Assembly (NCBI GenBank): GCA_026413225.1 | Contig: CM048552.1 | Location: forward strand, 144,101,053 to 144,165,052 | DNA length: 64,000 nucleotides | Origin: Otis tarda | Taxonomy: Eukaryota; Chordata; Aves; Otidiformes; Otididae | Direction: 5' to 3' | Shown here: in pieces, positions 1 to 12,649 of the stretch | Layout: each line of letters starts with the position of its first letter | Numbering within the stretch: position 1 is the first letter of the stretch | Notes under the pieces: model-generated | The model's input: the letters and a program-made list of their open reading frames with translations, nothing else | The model's database searches: none | What the model was told of the DNA's origin: nothing | Position numbers and translations under genes: made by a program

Positions 1-1548
1 CATTTTCTATTAGAATTTAGAAATGTTGCCATTTACCTGTTTTAGGCTTCACTTTAAGTACATAATTTACAAATCTCACTTTAAGTACTTAAGTTAAAAA
101 TTGGCTCTCTGCAAGCTTTGAAGCCAGTCAATGGATAGTCAATCCTGCCAGAACATGATCCTAAGCTCTTCCTGTTTACTGGTAAGAATAGTTTAACTTG
201 AACGCATCTTCTGGTCAATCGTCTTGATTGATGAAGAAGTTTTTGACTCAGGCCTAGAGGCCTTCTCTTTAAAACTTGCAATCGTAACACAGTTGTGATA
301 ACAAGCAGTCACCAGCTTCACTGTGGATATTTCATTCTTTGTATTTTATAATGCATTGTGTCAGTACAGCTTCATCTCCCCCAAGAAGGTAAAGAGACAT
401 TAGGAGAGCATTAAGCACTCTATTAAGCACTAACGGGAGCACCTAGGTTCCTGGATAAGAAGCTCTTGAGGCTGGCTTAGTCCTCCAAGTAAAGCTGAGT
501 TATGTGAATGCTTCCATGACACCAAAGAGGCTGTTGTGTCTCCACTGGCTGGTGTCATTTATTACCTACATAAAAGAATACCTGGCAAATAACTGACTGT
601 ATCAGTGCCTGGTTTGCCTGGTTCAGTCCTTGAGAAGAGAAAGCCTGCACCCAGACATACATAACCACATGTCTTCTTCTGTCTTACTTTGTAACTCATA
701 AATAGCAGATGATTAGAAGATCAAAAGGTGTGTTTTGATAGAGAGTAGAGAATTATCAGGTATCCAACTCTGAGGCACTGAACTTCATGATTAATTTTAT
801 TGTCTAATTTCACATGTATTCTAGGAAAACCCTTGAGGACTCCAGATGCATACAGACACTGACTTGAGGACCCACAACAAAAGAGAAAAAATGAAAGAAA
901 GTAATTTTTGTAGAAAGGAATACATCATCACAGATCTTGGATATCTCCCTTGAGGAATATCGTTGGACACTAACCAAGCATTCAAAGTCAGTCACAACCA
1001 AAAGTTATTTAAAGAAACAGCTGCTAGGTAAATTGGATTATTAGAACAATATTTATCCCTAATTCAGGGTTTCGTCCTAGACAGGGTAGCATATCTCTTT
1101 GAGTTATCCACCACAGTTATAGTGTACAAAAATTTACTCTTTAATTGGTCAAAGCAATCCAGTTCAAGTGGAGATATTTTTTTTTCAGTTAAAACATCAT
1201 TTCACTTCAGATATAAAACATAGTTTTCTATTTGGTATATTTAGTGGCCTAAGTTGTGAAGAAAATAGACCATCTGTTTGTTTTCCAGACAAACCATGGA
1301 TCCCGGGGGAAAAGGCAAAACTATTAAGGCTACTGAGTCTTGAAGGAAGGCTATCATTTTTCACATGTATACTAGAACCCTTCAAGAAGACAATGTGGTG
1401 AATGATAAGAAGCTTGTAGGCATATAAATATAGTATGAGAGCAATGACAATATACTTTTTTTTCAGTATGTAAGTGTAAGTTGAGCTGATTTTGTGCTTG
1501 CAAATCGTACAGGTGAAGGGAGAGAGGGAGGAAGAGAGGATCTAAAAC

Positions 1549-1700
1549 CATAGAATCATAGAATCCCAGGTTGGAAGGGCTTAAGGATCATCTAGTCCAA
1601 CCTTTCTTGGCAAAAGCACAGGCTAGGCAAGATGTCCAGATCAATCTTAAAAGTGTCCAATGTTGGGCAATATTGTGTCCAATAAGAACCTCCCCAGTAC
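1549..1700 (-). mobile_element. CR1 LINE 3' fragment (older subfamily)
   Basis: The segment begins with catagaatcatagaatccca, the reverse complement of a CR1 3' terminus. The text that follows (ggttggaagggcttaaggat, then catctagtccaacctttctt) is the CR1 group with a 'cttggcaaaagcac' continuation. It has an internal deletion between 'gtccaatgttggg' and 'ttgtgtccaataag'. Its divergence suggests an old insertion. It has no coding capacity. Confidence 0.8.
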
Positions 1701-2495
1701 TAAAACAAACTCAGGGGAAAAAAAAAAAAAGGTCTAAAGGAGAAAGAACCTCACCCTTCAGCTGTGGAAATGCATTCACAATGCATAGTTTGTTTTTTGG
1801 CTATTTTAAACAGTCTTCTGGGAAGTGACCTGGATGAGTTAAACATCAGCCTTGACTTTATGCTCTGCATCTCTTGGTGGAATGAAGTTGCTGAGTGAAG
1901 AAGGAAGGATTCTGCTACACTGCTGAAATCCCACTGCGGTTTTCCTCCTGCTTAGGAATTAAGAAACCTACAGACTTCTTGAAAAAGAAAGAAAACTCAG
2001 ACAAATACCCAATGTATAGTTTGAAGATATCTAGAATATTGGTCATGCACTGTGGTGCTCAGGAAGAGCTCCAGCAAGGTCATTGTCCCTCTTTCTAACT
2101 CTCAGGCCAGCAATAGTATATCCTTCAATATCAAGAAATGCTAAAGGCACTAATGTAAGAGGCACAAAGTTTTCACTGTAACCAAGAAGAAGGATATACC
2201 TTGAAAAAAATCATCTAATTGTGTAGGCAGCTAACATTATGGGATATGACTTGCCTTTTCTTAGTGCTTTATGGAAATCCAGAAAGAGCAGTTAATGGGA
2301 AAAGTACAGTCTGTTATGGACAGCCTTTACAAGTTGCAGTTGGCACTTTGTTTTACAGCTTAGAAGGTAACACCAACCCTCCAGATTGTGAGACTAATGA
2401 TATCTGTCTTAAAATACTGAGCCTCCCTTCCCACTAAGTCAGCAATACAGCAACTATGGTATTTCCAGAGCTGCCTTGCACCTGGTTGCCTGGAG

Positions 2496-2619
2496 CATAG
2501 AATCATAGAATGGTTAGGGTTGGAAGGGACCCTCAAGGGTCATCTAGTCCAACCCCCCTGCAAGAAGCAGAGACATCTCCAACGAAATCAGGTTGCTCAG
2601 AGCCCCGTCGAACCTGGCA
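2496..2619 (-). mobile_element. CR1 LINE 3' fragment
   Basis: The segment opens with catagaatcatagaatggtt and continues through catctagtccaacccccctg and 'aatcaggttgctcagagccc', the 3' end of a CR1 read backwards. It stops near 'gaacctggc'. It is about 120 bp long, typical of severe 5' truncation at integration. Confidence 0.88.
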
Positions 2620-5600
2620 TGGGCAGGGTAGAGTAATTTTTCTAGATGTATGCTGAAATTTGGTGTAAAAAGGAGGTAAGGATCCTTCACTTCATGAAAT
2701 GACCAAGTATGGTGAGTTGTGATAAATTCATGCAGCAACATGAGGTGCTAGACTCTGAGACACATTAGGGCTGCAAAAGTGTTTGAGATAGCTATCTGAG
2801 TTATTTAGCAGGATGTCTCCAGTTCCAGAAATACAATTTCCCATCAGCTAAAGGCTCATGTGTCACTGCTGTTCTAGTTGATGAATGTGCAAACCACCAG
2901 GTGGATGATTTGGAATTAGCTGTGGGTAGTTGGTGGGAAGAATTGAATAAGAGGAGTGGGACAGATAAGAACTGCACAGCAATAAAAAATAAATTCTTCC
3001 TCCTCTTTTAGCTTCACTACTCATCACTCTCTCTGTGAAGACACTTCTGGCTTTTTTGATTCTTCTTACTCGAATTTTTAGAATTTTTCTTGTTATGTAC
3101 ATATACCAATATACAATTGGGAAAAGATGGTTATCTAAATCTTTTCTGTAACTTCAAAAATTAAGGAAGGTAATGTAAAGATACTTGGTTCTGTGGTTTT
3201 ACATACATATCCAAATGTGTTCATTTCACTAGTCATTGTTTTTGCCTTCCTCCATTCCCTTCTCTTCCTTGGAAGGGTAAAAAGAAGTAATAAATAACAA
3301 GAAGAAGTAGTTAAATAAATGCAAGTCTTGAATATGAAATTATCTGATAAGAAAATGTTCTAAAATGCTAAAAGGTGGTTCTTACATTTCTCATGGGACA
3401 GTGCCTAGAAGTGTTAATTTTTTTCAACTTGCAAAAGAATATCTGCAGGTTAATGAGGATATTCTTACTGCTACAGAAGGATGTGGCACATAAATATATG
3501 CAGATCACATTATCTAGATGTCTAGAAAAAATTGCATTTTGAATGATGCAGACCCTATCTGCAGAAGCTTATCTTCCCTGATCTCCACAGTTTGTCAGTG
3601 GCTGCCAAACCACAGAGTGGTGAAGCAGAGACAGTAAACCAAGCAACTAGGAATAGCAGAGGAATGCATTCTGAAACCTGCCAGCCTGTGGCCATTCACC
3701 TTGCATACAAATCAATTTTTTGCACATAACCCTAGAGTAGAATATATTACAAAACAGAATATGTCCTCTGCTGTCAGTATAAGAGCAGAAGCCAGTTGTG
3801 GCTGTAGATGCTTTCTTGGTTAGGACCCTGGAAAGAAGTGGAATTATATGCTTCCAACTTCTATTTATAAAGGACTCGGAAAACAGAGGCAAGATGAATG
3901 GACTTAGGAGAATCAGCCTTCCAATGAAGAATCTGGTGGGATTGTGTGCTTTTAGCAGGAAAGGGTACCCATGAGCAGAAATGTAAGAAAAGTATATACT
4001 CATGATCTAAAATGGGAACAATCTACTTCCACACTTACTTCTGGGACATTCACTCAAGTATGCAATTGCTCAATAAACCTCACTTTACCTATTCAAGATC
4101 TAATGGTGGAAGGCACCTTCTTGTGTCTCATCTGTCTCAGTACTCACACTAAAATCAATTGATTGTGCAGAGGGCTTGCAGGATCAGACCCCTAAAGGAT
4201 AACTATTTCCATTCTTTTATTTAGGCTTGAAATATTTCTAGAATTCTTGCAAAATATGGTTGAGGGTGGCTGTTAGAGTAGATTAATTCATAATTACAGA
4301 CCAGGATATTCAATTCAATTATGTTTTCACACTGCTGAAAATATAACTCTCATCCTTAAATAAAAGCCATACTTCCAAGTGCAGGACTCAGAGGTTTACA
4401 GAGTAATATGTTTTACAGAGTAATTGGCTACTAAGCAAAAACTTCAACATGTGTTTAGAAATTAGAAGGTCATAATTGGTTTAGAAGACATCAGATTGGG
4501 CAGATTTGATAAAAATAATGTTTTGATCCTGCTCCAAAATATTTCTTCTCTGTGCTTCTAATTCAAATTTTGTCATGCCTTGTAGAAGTGATTCTCCTCC
4601 CCCACCTAAACCCAAATCTTTGCCTCTGAAAAACAGAAGGAAGTATTTTGAATAACTACAGTTAACTTTTGTGATAGTAATTTTTTTCAATTAAAAACTC
4701 ACTGGAAGCACAGAGAAACAATAATGACAGACAGTGCTGTTTCAAAGAACATGACAGCATTTCTGTTCCTTTAGAATTACCATTGCATTAGTTTTAGCTT
4801 GTTTGCAGGATTTTCCTTCTAAGGAGAAAAGAAACTGCTCTTCAATCACATCTACTATTCATTTTTTATCAAATACTGTGTGGAAGAGACACACATTTAT
4901 TTGGCATAAGAAAAAAAATAACCGGTCCTCCAGAAGAGAAAAAAAATAGAAATTTGGTTTTAGGTATGTTTTAAATTTAATAATTTGTAACTATTTGTCA
5001 TCCAAAGGGTGGTGAAAAGCCATTGCTATTTAGTTTTTATTCTGTTTTGTTTGCTTAATAACAATTATTGAGAGAGTCTGTAAAAGATGTAATCTAGTTA
5101 ACACTGTAAAATTGATTTTTGAAAAAATGTATTGTTTAAGAATTTAATGGTCAAAAGCTTTAAAAATATAAAATAGCTTTTTAGGGTAAAAAGTAGTTGA
5201 CAGTTTAGGAAAAAAAAAACAAAACAACCTGTTTCTACATGTGGCAACTATTCCATGTTTAATCCAAGTGTGATAATTGTGTCCCCATAATGCACTATTC
5301 AAGTTAAAAGTGTTCAGTCTTCAGCTCAGACCCAGAGAACAACTGCCGTAAGTACGGACTGCAGTATTTAACTTTATGGAAGGAACAAAAAAATGTCCTT
5401 TGGCACACATATTTTTCAATTTTGTAAAATAAGTTCAGGATAAAAAATAAGAATACATGAGAGCACTTTTCAGTAAATTGCAATCTGAAGAAAGTCATAT
5501 ATTCCTAGTGCTATTATATAGTGATTTTTACTCATGGCCTATCAACTATGATCTGCTACAATGACACAAACAAGCAGGAATCTTGTCCTGCTTCAAGTAG

Positions 5601-5714
5601 AGTACTTTAGAAATCAATGACCATCCTGTTTTTAACCAGTGATAAAAAAAACAGTTAAAAGCTTGAAAAACTGTAGAAGTTATGTCTACAGCTGCCTCAG
5701 AGATAGGCAAGTTT

Positions 5715-5720
5715 TTTATT
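5715..5720 (-). terminator. candidate AATAAA polyadenylation signal for GABRG3
   Basis: On the minus strand this reads AATAAA, about 690 nt after the stop codon, with a T-rich stretch further downstream (minus strand of about 5641-5650). It is the first exact AATAAA I noticed below the stop. A six-base motif in AT-rich DNA is weak evidence, and vertebrate GABA receptor 3' UTRs can be much longer. Confidence 0.22.
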
Positions 5721-6407
5721 TATATCAAAATACTAGCTTTCTTATAACTCTGCCTTTTCACCTTAAGTTAAAACCAATGTGTAGGCAAGTGGTTAATTCC
5801 ATGAATCCCAGACCTTTGCAGAAAGTAACTTCCATGTTTTGATCCCACCAGAGACATTTCTTACTGTCTTTTAGTGGTTTCTCTATAGCAAGCAGATCAC
5901 CGATGAAATACTTCCCCAAACCTGTGGGACATAGCTCAGGTAAGTTTAAATACAAATGAGTAGTTTTGTCGGCTTTGGCTTATTTGCCAGTGTTGGTGTA
6001 TGTTGCTCTGAGCCTCAGGGATATGGCAGCATTTTGAAGAAAGTATAGGAATGAAGAACAAAAATTTAACTTTTGCCTGAATTGTATATAGCTTCTATGC
6101 CAAGGGAGAATAGTAAAGATTAGAATATACAATAATTATTCATAAACATTGCTTACACTACAAATTCAGCTGAATTTTGTAAGAATCTTTTCCTTTAAAT
6201 GAATAGCAGTAAGGAGATAATTCTTCCATATTTTTCTTTTTTTCAGGCAATTACATATTAAAATTCTTCATCAGGCTCTGTGATGGTGAAGGTTAATGTG
6301 GCCTTTATAATTTCAGATGAATCTGACCGTGTCCTTCACTTTTTCTGCACTTTCACCATCCCTCTGCAATGTGAAAACACAGCAGTCTTCACCACTACAG
6401 GCAACAT

Positions 6408-6686
6408 TTAAAGATAGAGGTATCCAACCCAGTACACCAGGTTAAACAGCAGGAAGGATGTAGGAAAAAAGACCCTAGAGTAAGAGTCCAGTTCTAAGAT
6501 GTCTATGTGAATCCGTCCTCTCCTCCATGAGCCTGATTTACATTCTTCATAACAACAGAAAAAGCTCTGGCAGTCTTTCCCATCTAGACATTCATAGACA
6601 CATGCATCTTCAAATTCTTGCCAATACATGGCATTGTTCAATGCAATGACTGTAGTCGGTGGTCTCATATCAAGTACAGAATAATT
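6408..6686 (-). CDS. GABRG3: GABRG3 last coding exon: intracellular loop, TM4, stop
   Basis: A strong polypyrimidine tract and AG (tctttttctctcctcag) open the exon at phase 0. It encodes 92 residues and a TAA stop at 6410-6408. The order is [18 protein letters not shown], the cysteine-rich segment [41 protein letters not shown], then TM4 ([20 protein letters not shown]). In gamma-2 the matching cysteine-rich block is palmitoylated and the following basic stretch binds GABARAP for trafficking and synaptic clustering. The residues here are similar enough to infer the same for gamma-3. The open frame continues upstream to 6728, but that part is intron. The frame is intact, with no stops or shifts. 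Confidence 0.96.
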   Translation of the reverse strand, partial: NYSVLDMRPPTTVIALNNAMYWQEFEDACVYECLDGKDCQSFFCCYEECKSGSWRRGRIHIDILELDSYSRVFFPTSFLLFNLVYWVGYLYL

Positions 6687-8837
6687 CTGAGGAGAGAAAA
6701 AGAAACCAACATTTTGATAAACTGGCATGGATGATGCAGGTCACAATTAATAATCATGGGAAAAAAAATCACAGGAGCTGGGAATAATAGGTTGATACTA
6801 TAGCAATTCTAGATTTAAGGATATTCTTTCCCGCAAAAGATGCCTTTTCAGATTAATTTCTAAAGAGAGATTGTGGAGTGGCAAGTTAAATAATTCTACA
6901 TGTATTTACTAGTTGGGTAGCTCAAGCATTTATTTCTTAGTAATCTTGTTTTTACACTTAGGAGTTCACTTGTCTGTCAGAATATTATTTGCAAGTTGCT
7001 TTAAACACTTTTAAGCTAATACATTTAAGAATGAATTCTGAAAGGTAGGGAAGATGTCTCCCCTCCTCATTTAATTACAGAACAATCGCCACTTAGTATG
7101 GCTGCATTCACTGCCTCTTAACTTTACCATAATTTAAAAAAAACAGATATGGTCAGCAACAGATACTGATGATTTCAGCACAGGATTTCAAAATGCCATC
7201 CCTAGGCATGTCCCCTTAGTGCTTATCCCACTAACCATGATCAGAAATAGGACACTTCGATATCATGCAACCTCACAGTGCCACTTGCACCTACAGACCT
7301 CTCCTTCTTCGATGTACTCCTTATTTACACTTTGTCATCTTTTCTGTCACACCATTTCCTTTTCATGAAATGTGCTTTTTTCACAACAATCTCCTCTCTC
7401 ATCAAGCCACCCATTCCATCCTCACAGATGTCATCTCGTCTGCTGGCATCACTAGGAAAGGTCCCATCAACTATGTTACATGTCTGCACCACCCTAACAA
7501 AGCAGACTCCAGCTCTGTCAGCGTGGTTTTCTCCACCTCGGGGACCCTTCCTCTCCCTGTGATTGTGCTGAGCATTGCCTTTGCCTGCAGGAGCATGCCA
7601 GGTATGTACCAACAAGCTAGCCATGCCTCTGCATCATGCCTGCTTGCATTCTGGAGGGTGCACAGGGCCTCTGCCTCTACACTTGCAATACAAAATACGC
7701 AACATTTCCTGTTGGAGGTGTTGGGGCATATCTGAAAACTTTCACTCTGTATGTGAAACAGATTAGTGATATGACTCATGTGCTTCAGTGGAAATCTTCC
7801 TTTTTCTGTTGACTTCATTTTCTTTCTACCAAAATCCTTTGGTTTGACACACAATAATATTACCCATCTCATAAAAAATGCTGATCCCTGAGCTAAGAAC
7901 TTGATGTGGCATCCCTCTGCTTAGACATTGGCATCTCCAACATAGATAACTACATCCGATCAACTGCCCTATGGTATTCAGTCAGTTACTTCTGCAACGC
8001 AATTAATCTCGTTATAAGTAGATGGCTAAAATTTCTCAGGTGCATTGTGCTGTGGACTGCAGACAGATTCCAGTTCAGAAGCAGATTATTGCAAATTTAT
8101 TTATTGTGAATTACTTTATCTCAGAGATTAGATAACACAAATTACGCTCTCATGGTCTTCTGTCTCATTTGTAACATTTCAGGTGGCTGGTCTCAGAGCT
8201 TTACAATGTGCTGCCACATGGAAAAGGTCTAAGATTATTGTACAAGCAGTCATTTTTTGACTGTAGCACTTTGGAGAGAAAAAAGCTATGACTAAAATAT
8301 ACATGGAATTCTACTATACCATTGTGCCACATACTGTTCATTTATATCGGGCCTTTATGAAAAATTCCTACTCAAGGACTGAATTTTTTTATGCTGACCT
8401 ACAATATTTATGTTAAAAAAAAAGAGAAAGGCTAATTTCGATCTCTCCAGACAATTTTGATAAGCGAAGAGAAATAAGTGCCCTTCTTCTAAGGTTTTTT
8501 TTTGTTGTTGTTTTGTTATATCAACTATCATCTACTCAGGACAGAAGACAAAATAAATGCCCTGATAATTCTGAGAGAATAATCTGGTTGCTTTAATCTC
8601 TGTCAGCTAGGAGGGATCCTGTAGTGACTAGATAGACAGATGAAGGTGGATGGTAGTCACAGTATTCTGTGAGTCCTGCTGAGCTGGGGTTGGGAGGAGA
8701 GGGTGCACACGCAGTGGGTGCCAGCCCAGTAACACCTGAGAGTTCTGACAAGGCAAGGCACTTCTCAGGTGCCTTGGACAAGGCAGTTCAGATGCAGTGT
8801 TAAACATGCTTAATAAAATTTTTACATTTTACAGTTT

Positions 8838-9045
8838 GTTTTTTTACAATAAGGGTGGTAGAACACTGGAACAGGTTGCCCAGAGAGGTGGTAGATGCCC
8901 CCCATTCCTGAAAACATTCAAGGCCAGGTTGGATGAGGCTCTGAGAAACCTGATCTAGTTGGAGGTGTCCCTGCTTCCTGTAGAGGGGTTGGACTAGATG
9001 ACCTTTAAAGGTCCCTTCCAACCCAAACTATTCTATGATTCTGTA
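8838..9045 (+). mobile_element. CR1 LINE 3' fragment
   Basis: The element starts in 'ttacaataagggtggtagaa', passes through 'cactggaacaggttgcccag' and 'ggttggactagatgaccttt', and ends in 'actattctatgattctgta', the standard CR1 tail. It lies in the intron upstream of the last GABRG3 exon, antisense to the gene. It is 5'-truncated to the last 200 bp or so. Confidence 0.92.
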
Positions 9046-9288
9046 TTATTTCAGACAAGTTATAAGTGTGTTCTCTAGGAGGAAAAACATGGGATGGGGT
9101 TACCTGAACATGGATTTACTAAGATTAATAAATTTCACCTTTTAGGTGGCATCACTACCAGGCTGGAAAAGACAAGATGATATCTTGAGAGTCAGAGACA
9201 CTGCTTATTTTATTTAGTTTATGCTACAATTTAAACATGGAAGTTGTTTATGTATAGAACATGCCCTGATCAATATCTGTCTTATAAT

Positions 9289-9339
9289 GAAAAAAAAAAA
9301 AAAAGAAGGGAGGGGAAAAGGGAAGAGAAAGGAAAAGAG
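9289..9339 (+). repeat. homopurine tract
   Basis: There are 51 consecutive A/G bases: an A run followed by mixed GA text (gaagggaggggaaaagggaa). On the transcribed strand of GABRG3 this is a long polypyrimidine tract. No coding meaning. Confidence 0.85.
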
Positions 9340-9644
9340 TAAAAAACTTTAAAAGGCTGCAGTTACTTTCCATGCAGATCAGACCGGCTAGATCTAGACA
9401 AAGACCAAGAGTGCTAAATCGCATTGTCATTTTAATTGTGCATCCTTTTCCTTTTTAATTGGAAAAAGGAAAATGTCGCTGTCCATTTAATGTGCCTTAT
9501 TAACTTCATCTTTCAGAAAAGTCTGTCCAAGGAGAGACAGCAATAGCAAGTGTTTAAATGCAATGCTTGCTGTAAAGCATTCATTGTCAATGAGCAGACT
9601 TTCAATGCTATATGAGCTCTTGAAATAAATCAGAAAACTCATTT

Positions 9645-9662
9645 AAAAAAAAAAAAAAAAAA
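9645..9662 (+). repeat. A18 run with AATAAA 15 bp upstream
   Basis: Eighteen A residues follow 'cagaaaactcattt'. An AATAAA lies at 9624-9629, 15 bp before the run. The arrangement resembles the end of a polyadenylated transcript copied into DNA, but no source gene was recognised. See findings. Confidence 0.8.
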
Positions 9663-9731
9663 GGTGTATAACATTATTTGTAAAAGGTAAGCTGGTTACA
9701 TGGAGCTAGGAGTTGTAAATTATAAACCTTA

Positions 9732-10172
9732 TGTCGTAGTTCAGCCCCGATCGGGACCAGACTATGCAGTCTCTCTCCCACTCCCCCCACCCTCCAAGAG
9801 AATAGGGGGAGAATTGGTAAACAAAAGAAAACCAGAAAAAAAACCACATGGGTTGAGATGGAGCAAAAAAGTAAATTTAATGGTAATGACAGAAGAAAAC
9901 AAAACAGTGATGGAAAACAAATACAGTATAATGGCTTACAACCCAACCACACCCAGTTTTTTCCCACATAGCAGAAGACTCTCCTTAGCACTCTCCTCAC
10001 TTATATGCTGAGCATGATGTCAGATGGGATGGAATAGCCCTTTGGCTAATTTGGGTGAATTAACCCCAGCTGTTAGCTAATTAGTTAATTATCCCAGCCA
10101 TAGGGGCTACCAGCTTCAGTTCTCCTCCCAGCTCAGGTGAATATTAACTCTATCCTAGCCAGAACCAGGACA
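9732..10172 (-). mobile_element. solo LTR, ERVL-type, 441 bp
   Basis: Read on the minus strand the element starts TGTCCTGGTTCTGGCTAGGA, close to the usual start of avian ERVL-class LTRs, and ends CGGGGCTGAACTACGACA. The flanks are CCTTA (9727-9731) and CCTCA (10173-10177), a 5-bp target duplication with one difference. A TATA-like CATATAAG (minus strand, about 10005-10000) and an ATTAAA (minus, 9881-9876) sit where a retroviral promoter and poly(A) signal would be expected. There is no internal retroviral sequence on either side, so this is a solo LTR left by recombination. It is in the same orientation as GABRG3. Confidence 0.87.
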
Positions 10173-10480
10173 CCTCAGCATATGCAAACCAAAAAATCCA
10201 AAAGCAGTTGTTTAGTTCTGTCACTGTTTTTGTTTGGATCTGATACCTGTGCAGCATGCCATCCAACCAGCTGATTAACTGGCCCTCTGCATGTTTTATA
10301 TTTATATATATATTATAGTATGTATTCCAGTTTCAGATTTCATACAACTTAAGAAACACAATTTTGTGATCAGTTTCAACTTTATTACTGCTGTACATAT
10401 ATAAATAGTTATCTAGACATTTGGGGAATATAATTTATTCCATTTGTAGATATAGTACTACAAACTGTGTTAAACTTGTG

Positions 10481-10579
10481 TCCTAAATTATTTAAATTGC
10501 ATCCTAAATTATTTAAAAATCCACCTGAAAGCTTGCTGAAGAGGTATGCGTAAGAGGTATGATAAAGAGGTATGCATAA
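10481..10579 (+). repeat. two adjacent short tandem duplications
   Basis: The 16-mer tcctaaattatttaaa occurs at 10481-10496 and 10502-10517. Just after it, three diverged copies of a 13-14 bp unit (aagaggtatgcgt, aagaggtatgat, aaagaggtatgcat) run from about 10539 to 10573. I see no function. Confidence 0.75.
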
Positions 10580-11837
10580 ATGAATGATTTTCTATGAAAT
10601 TCAGTTAAAAATCAGTATAAGTCTTTACGTAACTTGTTCTTATTACTTTATGGAATGTAATGAGAAACTGCAGTATTATATAAAGCAGGCACACAAAATT
10701 TCTGAAGTAAAAAGAATGCACTGTATTCTACACTTGACCCTTCTCCCTCCCGAATAAATTTATAAATAGTTATAGAAAGAGGCAGCTATGTTCCTCTGCC
10801 ACAGCCAAAAACAAGCTGACCTTTTAACAAAAAAGCAAAACGATATTTCTGGTGAAGTCAGGCTAAAGCACAACATAGCATTACAGCTTTCTTGGAAATT
10901 ACTGCAAGTAAATGTCAACCATACATTCATGCCTCCATTGCTCTCACTGAATAAAACTGTTTACTTACCATCACATGACCAAAACTGACATCAGGTAGCT
11001 TAAATAAAGATAAAAAAAATAATTATTCAGAGGAAAACATTCTTATTGTTTCTTATGCATCTAATGTTCAATAGCATTTCTTAAACCAAACTTTTAAATG
11101 CATTTATCTGTAAAACACTTCATGCTGAGTATTCTGTATATTCAGCAAATATTCTGTATGTACTTAAAAGTATATGAAATCTTAGCAGAAGATTTCCATC
11201 CACTTTAAATCTTTATTCAAATCATTACTTTTATTTATTTAGCAAACAATAGCTAAGTGAGCATTTGTTCTTTTGTTAACGTAAATCTCATCAATGTTGC
11301 ACACTTTCCTGCATATTCATACACATTTGGAAATACATCCTACTCACAAAGATACTCATTACTTTTTCATTCAGTCATTCTATAGGGTTCCAATTTTAAT
11401 TTGATCATTAGCAAGTTCATTTTGATTGTCTCATACATTTCTTTTGGTAACACTCTTTTGCCTTTTGTATGCAATGCATTTTTACAAGAAGCTATTAGAG
11501 GTTTAATGGAGTTTTCAATAACTAAGACTATGACCTTCTACGCTTTCTCTAATTCCATACTCGTTTCAGCTTTTCCTTCATTATTCCCTCATTCAATCAT
11601 TTTCTATAGCTCTTCATTCAATCCTTTTTTACCTCATGACCTACTATTCCCTGAATTTAGCCTTCTCTCTCTTCAATTTCCTCCTTCTCATTTTTCCTAT
11701 TGGCTTTGTATTTCTGATATAAAATGTTCTTATTTCTTCCATTGCATAAAATGGCATCCAAAATCTCCAACTACTGATCTCAAACACATAAAAGTTTCCG
11801 CTGATCTTGAGTGGACAATCTACTTCCTCTTGCCATC

Positions 11838-12649
11838 CAGAGCGACCTGGACAAGCTCATGAAGTGGGCCCATGCAAACCTCATGAGGTTGAATAAGACC
11901 AAGTGCAAGGTTGCTGGGTTGGGGCAACCCCCAGTATCAACACAGGCTGGGGGGTGAAGGGATTGAGCGCAGCCCTGCCGAGAAAGAGTTGGGAGTACTG
12001 GTGGATGAAAAGCTGGACATGAGCCAACAATGTGTGCTCGTAAGTTAGAAGGCCAATCGTATCCTGGGCTGCATCAAAAGAAGTGTGTCCAGCAGGTCAA
12101 GGGAGGTGATTCTGCCCCTCTACTCCACTCTTGTAACACCCAACCTGGAGTACTACGTCCAGCTCTGGAACCCTCAGCACAGGAAAGACATGGACCAGTT
12201 GGAATAGGTCCAGAGGAGGGCCACAAAAACACTCAAAGGGCTGGTGTCCTATGAAGAAAGGCTGAGAGAGTTCAGCCTGGAGAAGAGAAGGCTCCAGGGA
12301 GACCTTTTCGTGACCTTTCAGTACTTAAAGGGGGCCTATAAGAAAGACTGGGACAAACTTTTTAGCAGGGCCTGTGGCAATAGGACAAGGGATAATGGCT
12401 TTAAACTAAAAGAGGGGAGATACAGACTAGATATAAAGAAGTTCTTTACAATGAAGTTGGTGAAACACTGGAACAGGTTGCCCAGAATGGTGGTGGATGC
12501 TGCATCCCAGGAGATGTTCAAGGCCAGGTTGGACAGGGGTCTGAGCAGCCTGATCTGGTTGAAGATGTCCCTACTCCTTGCAGGGGGGTTGGACTAGATG
12601 ACCTTTGAAGGTCCCTTCCAACCCAAACTATTCTAGGATTCTCTGATTC
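11838..12649 (+). mobile_element. CR1 LINE 3' part, about 810 bp, with decayed ORF2 end
   Basis: The element begins near 'agcgacctggacaagctcat' and ends in 'ctattctaggattctctgat', the CR1 terminal short repeat. It covers the C-terminal end of the reverse-transcriptase ORF. Pieces such as NRTRDNGFKLKEGRYRLDIK and KHWNRLP can be read around 12370-12480, but the frame is broken by stops and shifts across the whole element. It is the longest CR1 in the window and is antisense to GABRG3. It cannot mobilise itself. Confidence 0.92.

Larger units (their letters stand above)
1..6407. other. GABRG3 3' UTR and downstream flank
   Basis: There is no coding gene here. The part next to 6408 must be 3' UTR of GABRG3, of unknown length. 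Two CR1 3' tails in minus orientation (1549-1700 and 2496-2619) are the only repeats I recognise. The remainder is AT-rich unique-looking sequence. The open frames across it are short and lack recognisable domains. Confidence 0.7.

Noticed and set aside
7265-7735. 156-codon open frame in the intron
   Set aside because: No recognisable domain, overlapping open frames on both strands, and it sits in intronic sequence. The amino-acid text looks random.
12244-12597. 117-codon open frame with reverse-transcriptase-like text
   Set aside because: It is the C-terminal remnant of CR1 ORF2 in a truncated, broken element; not an independent gene. The same applies to 27445-27744 (+) and 32115-32495 (-).
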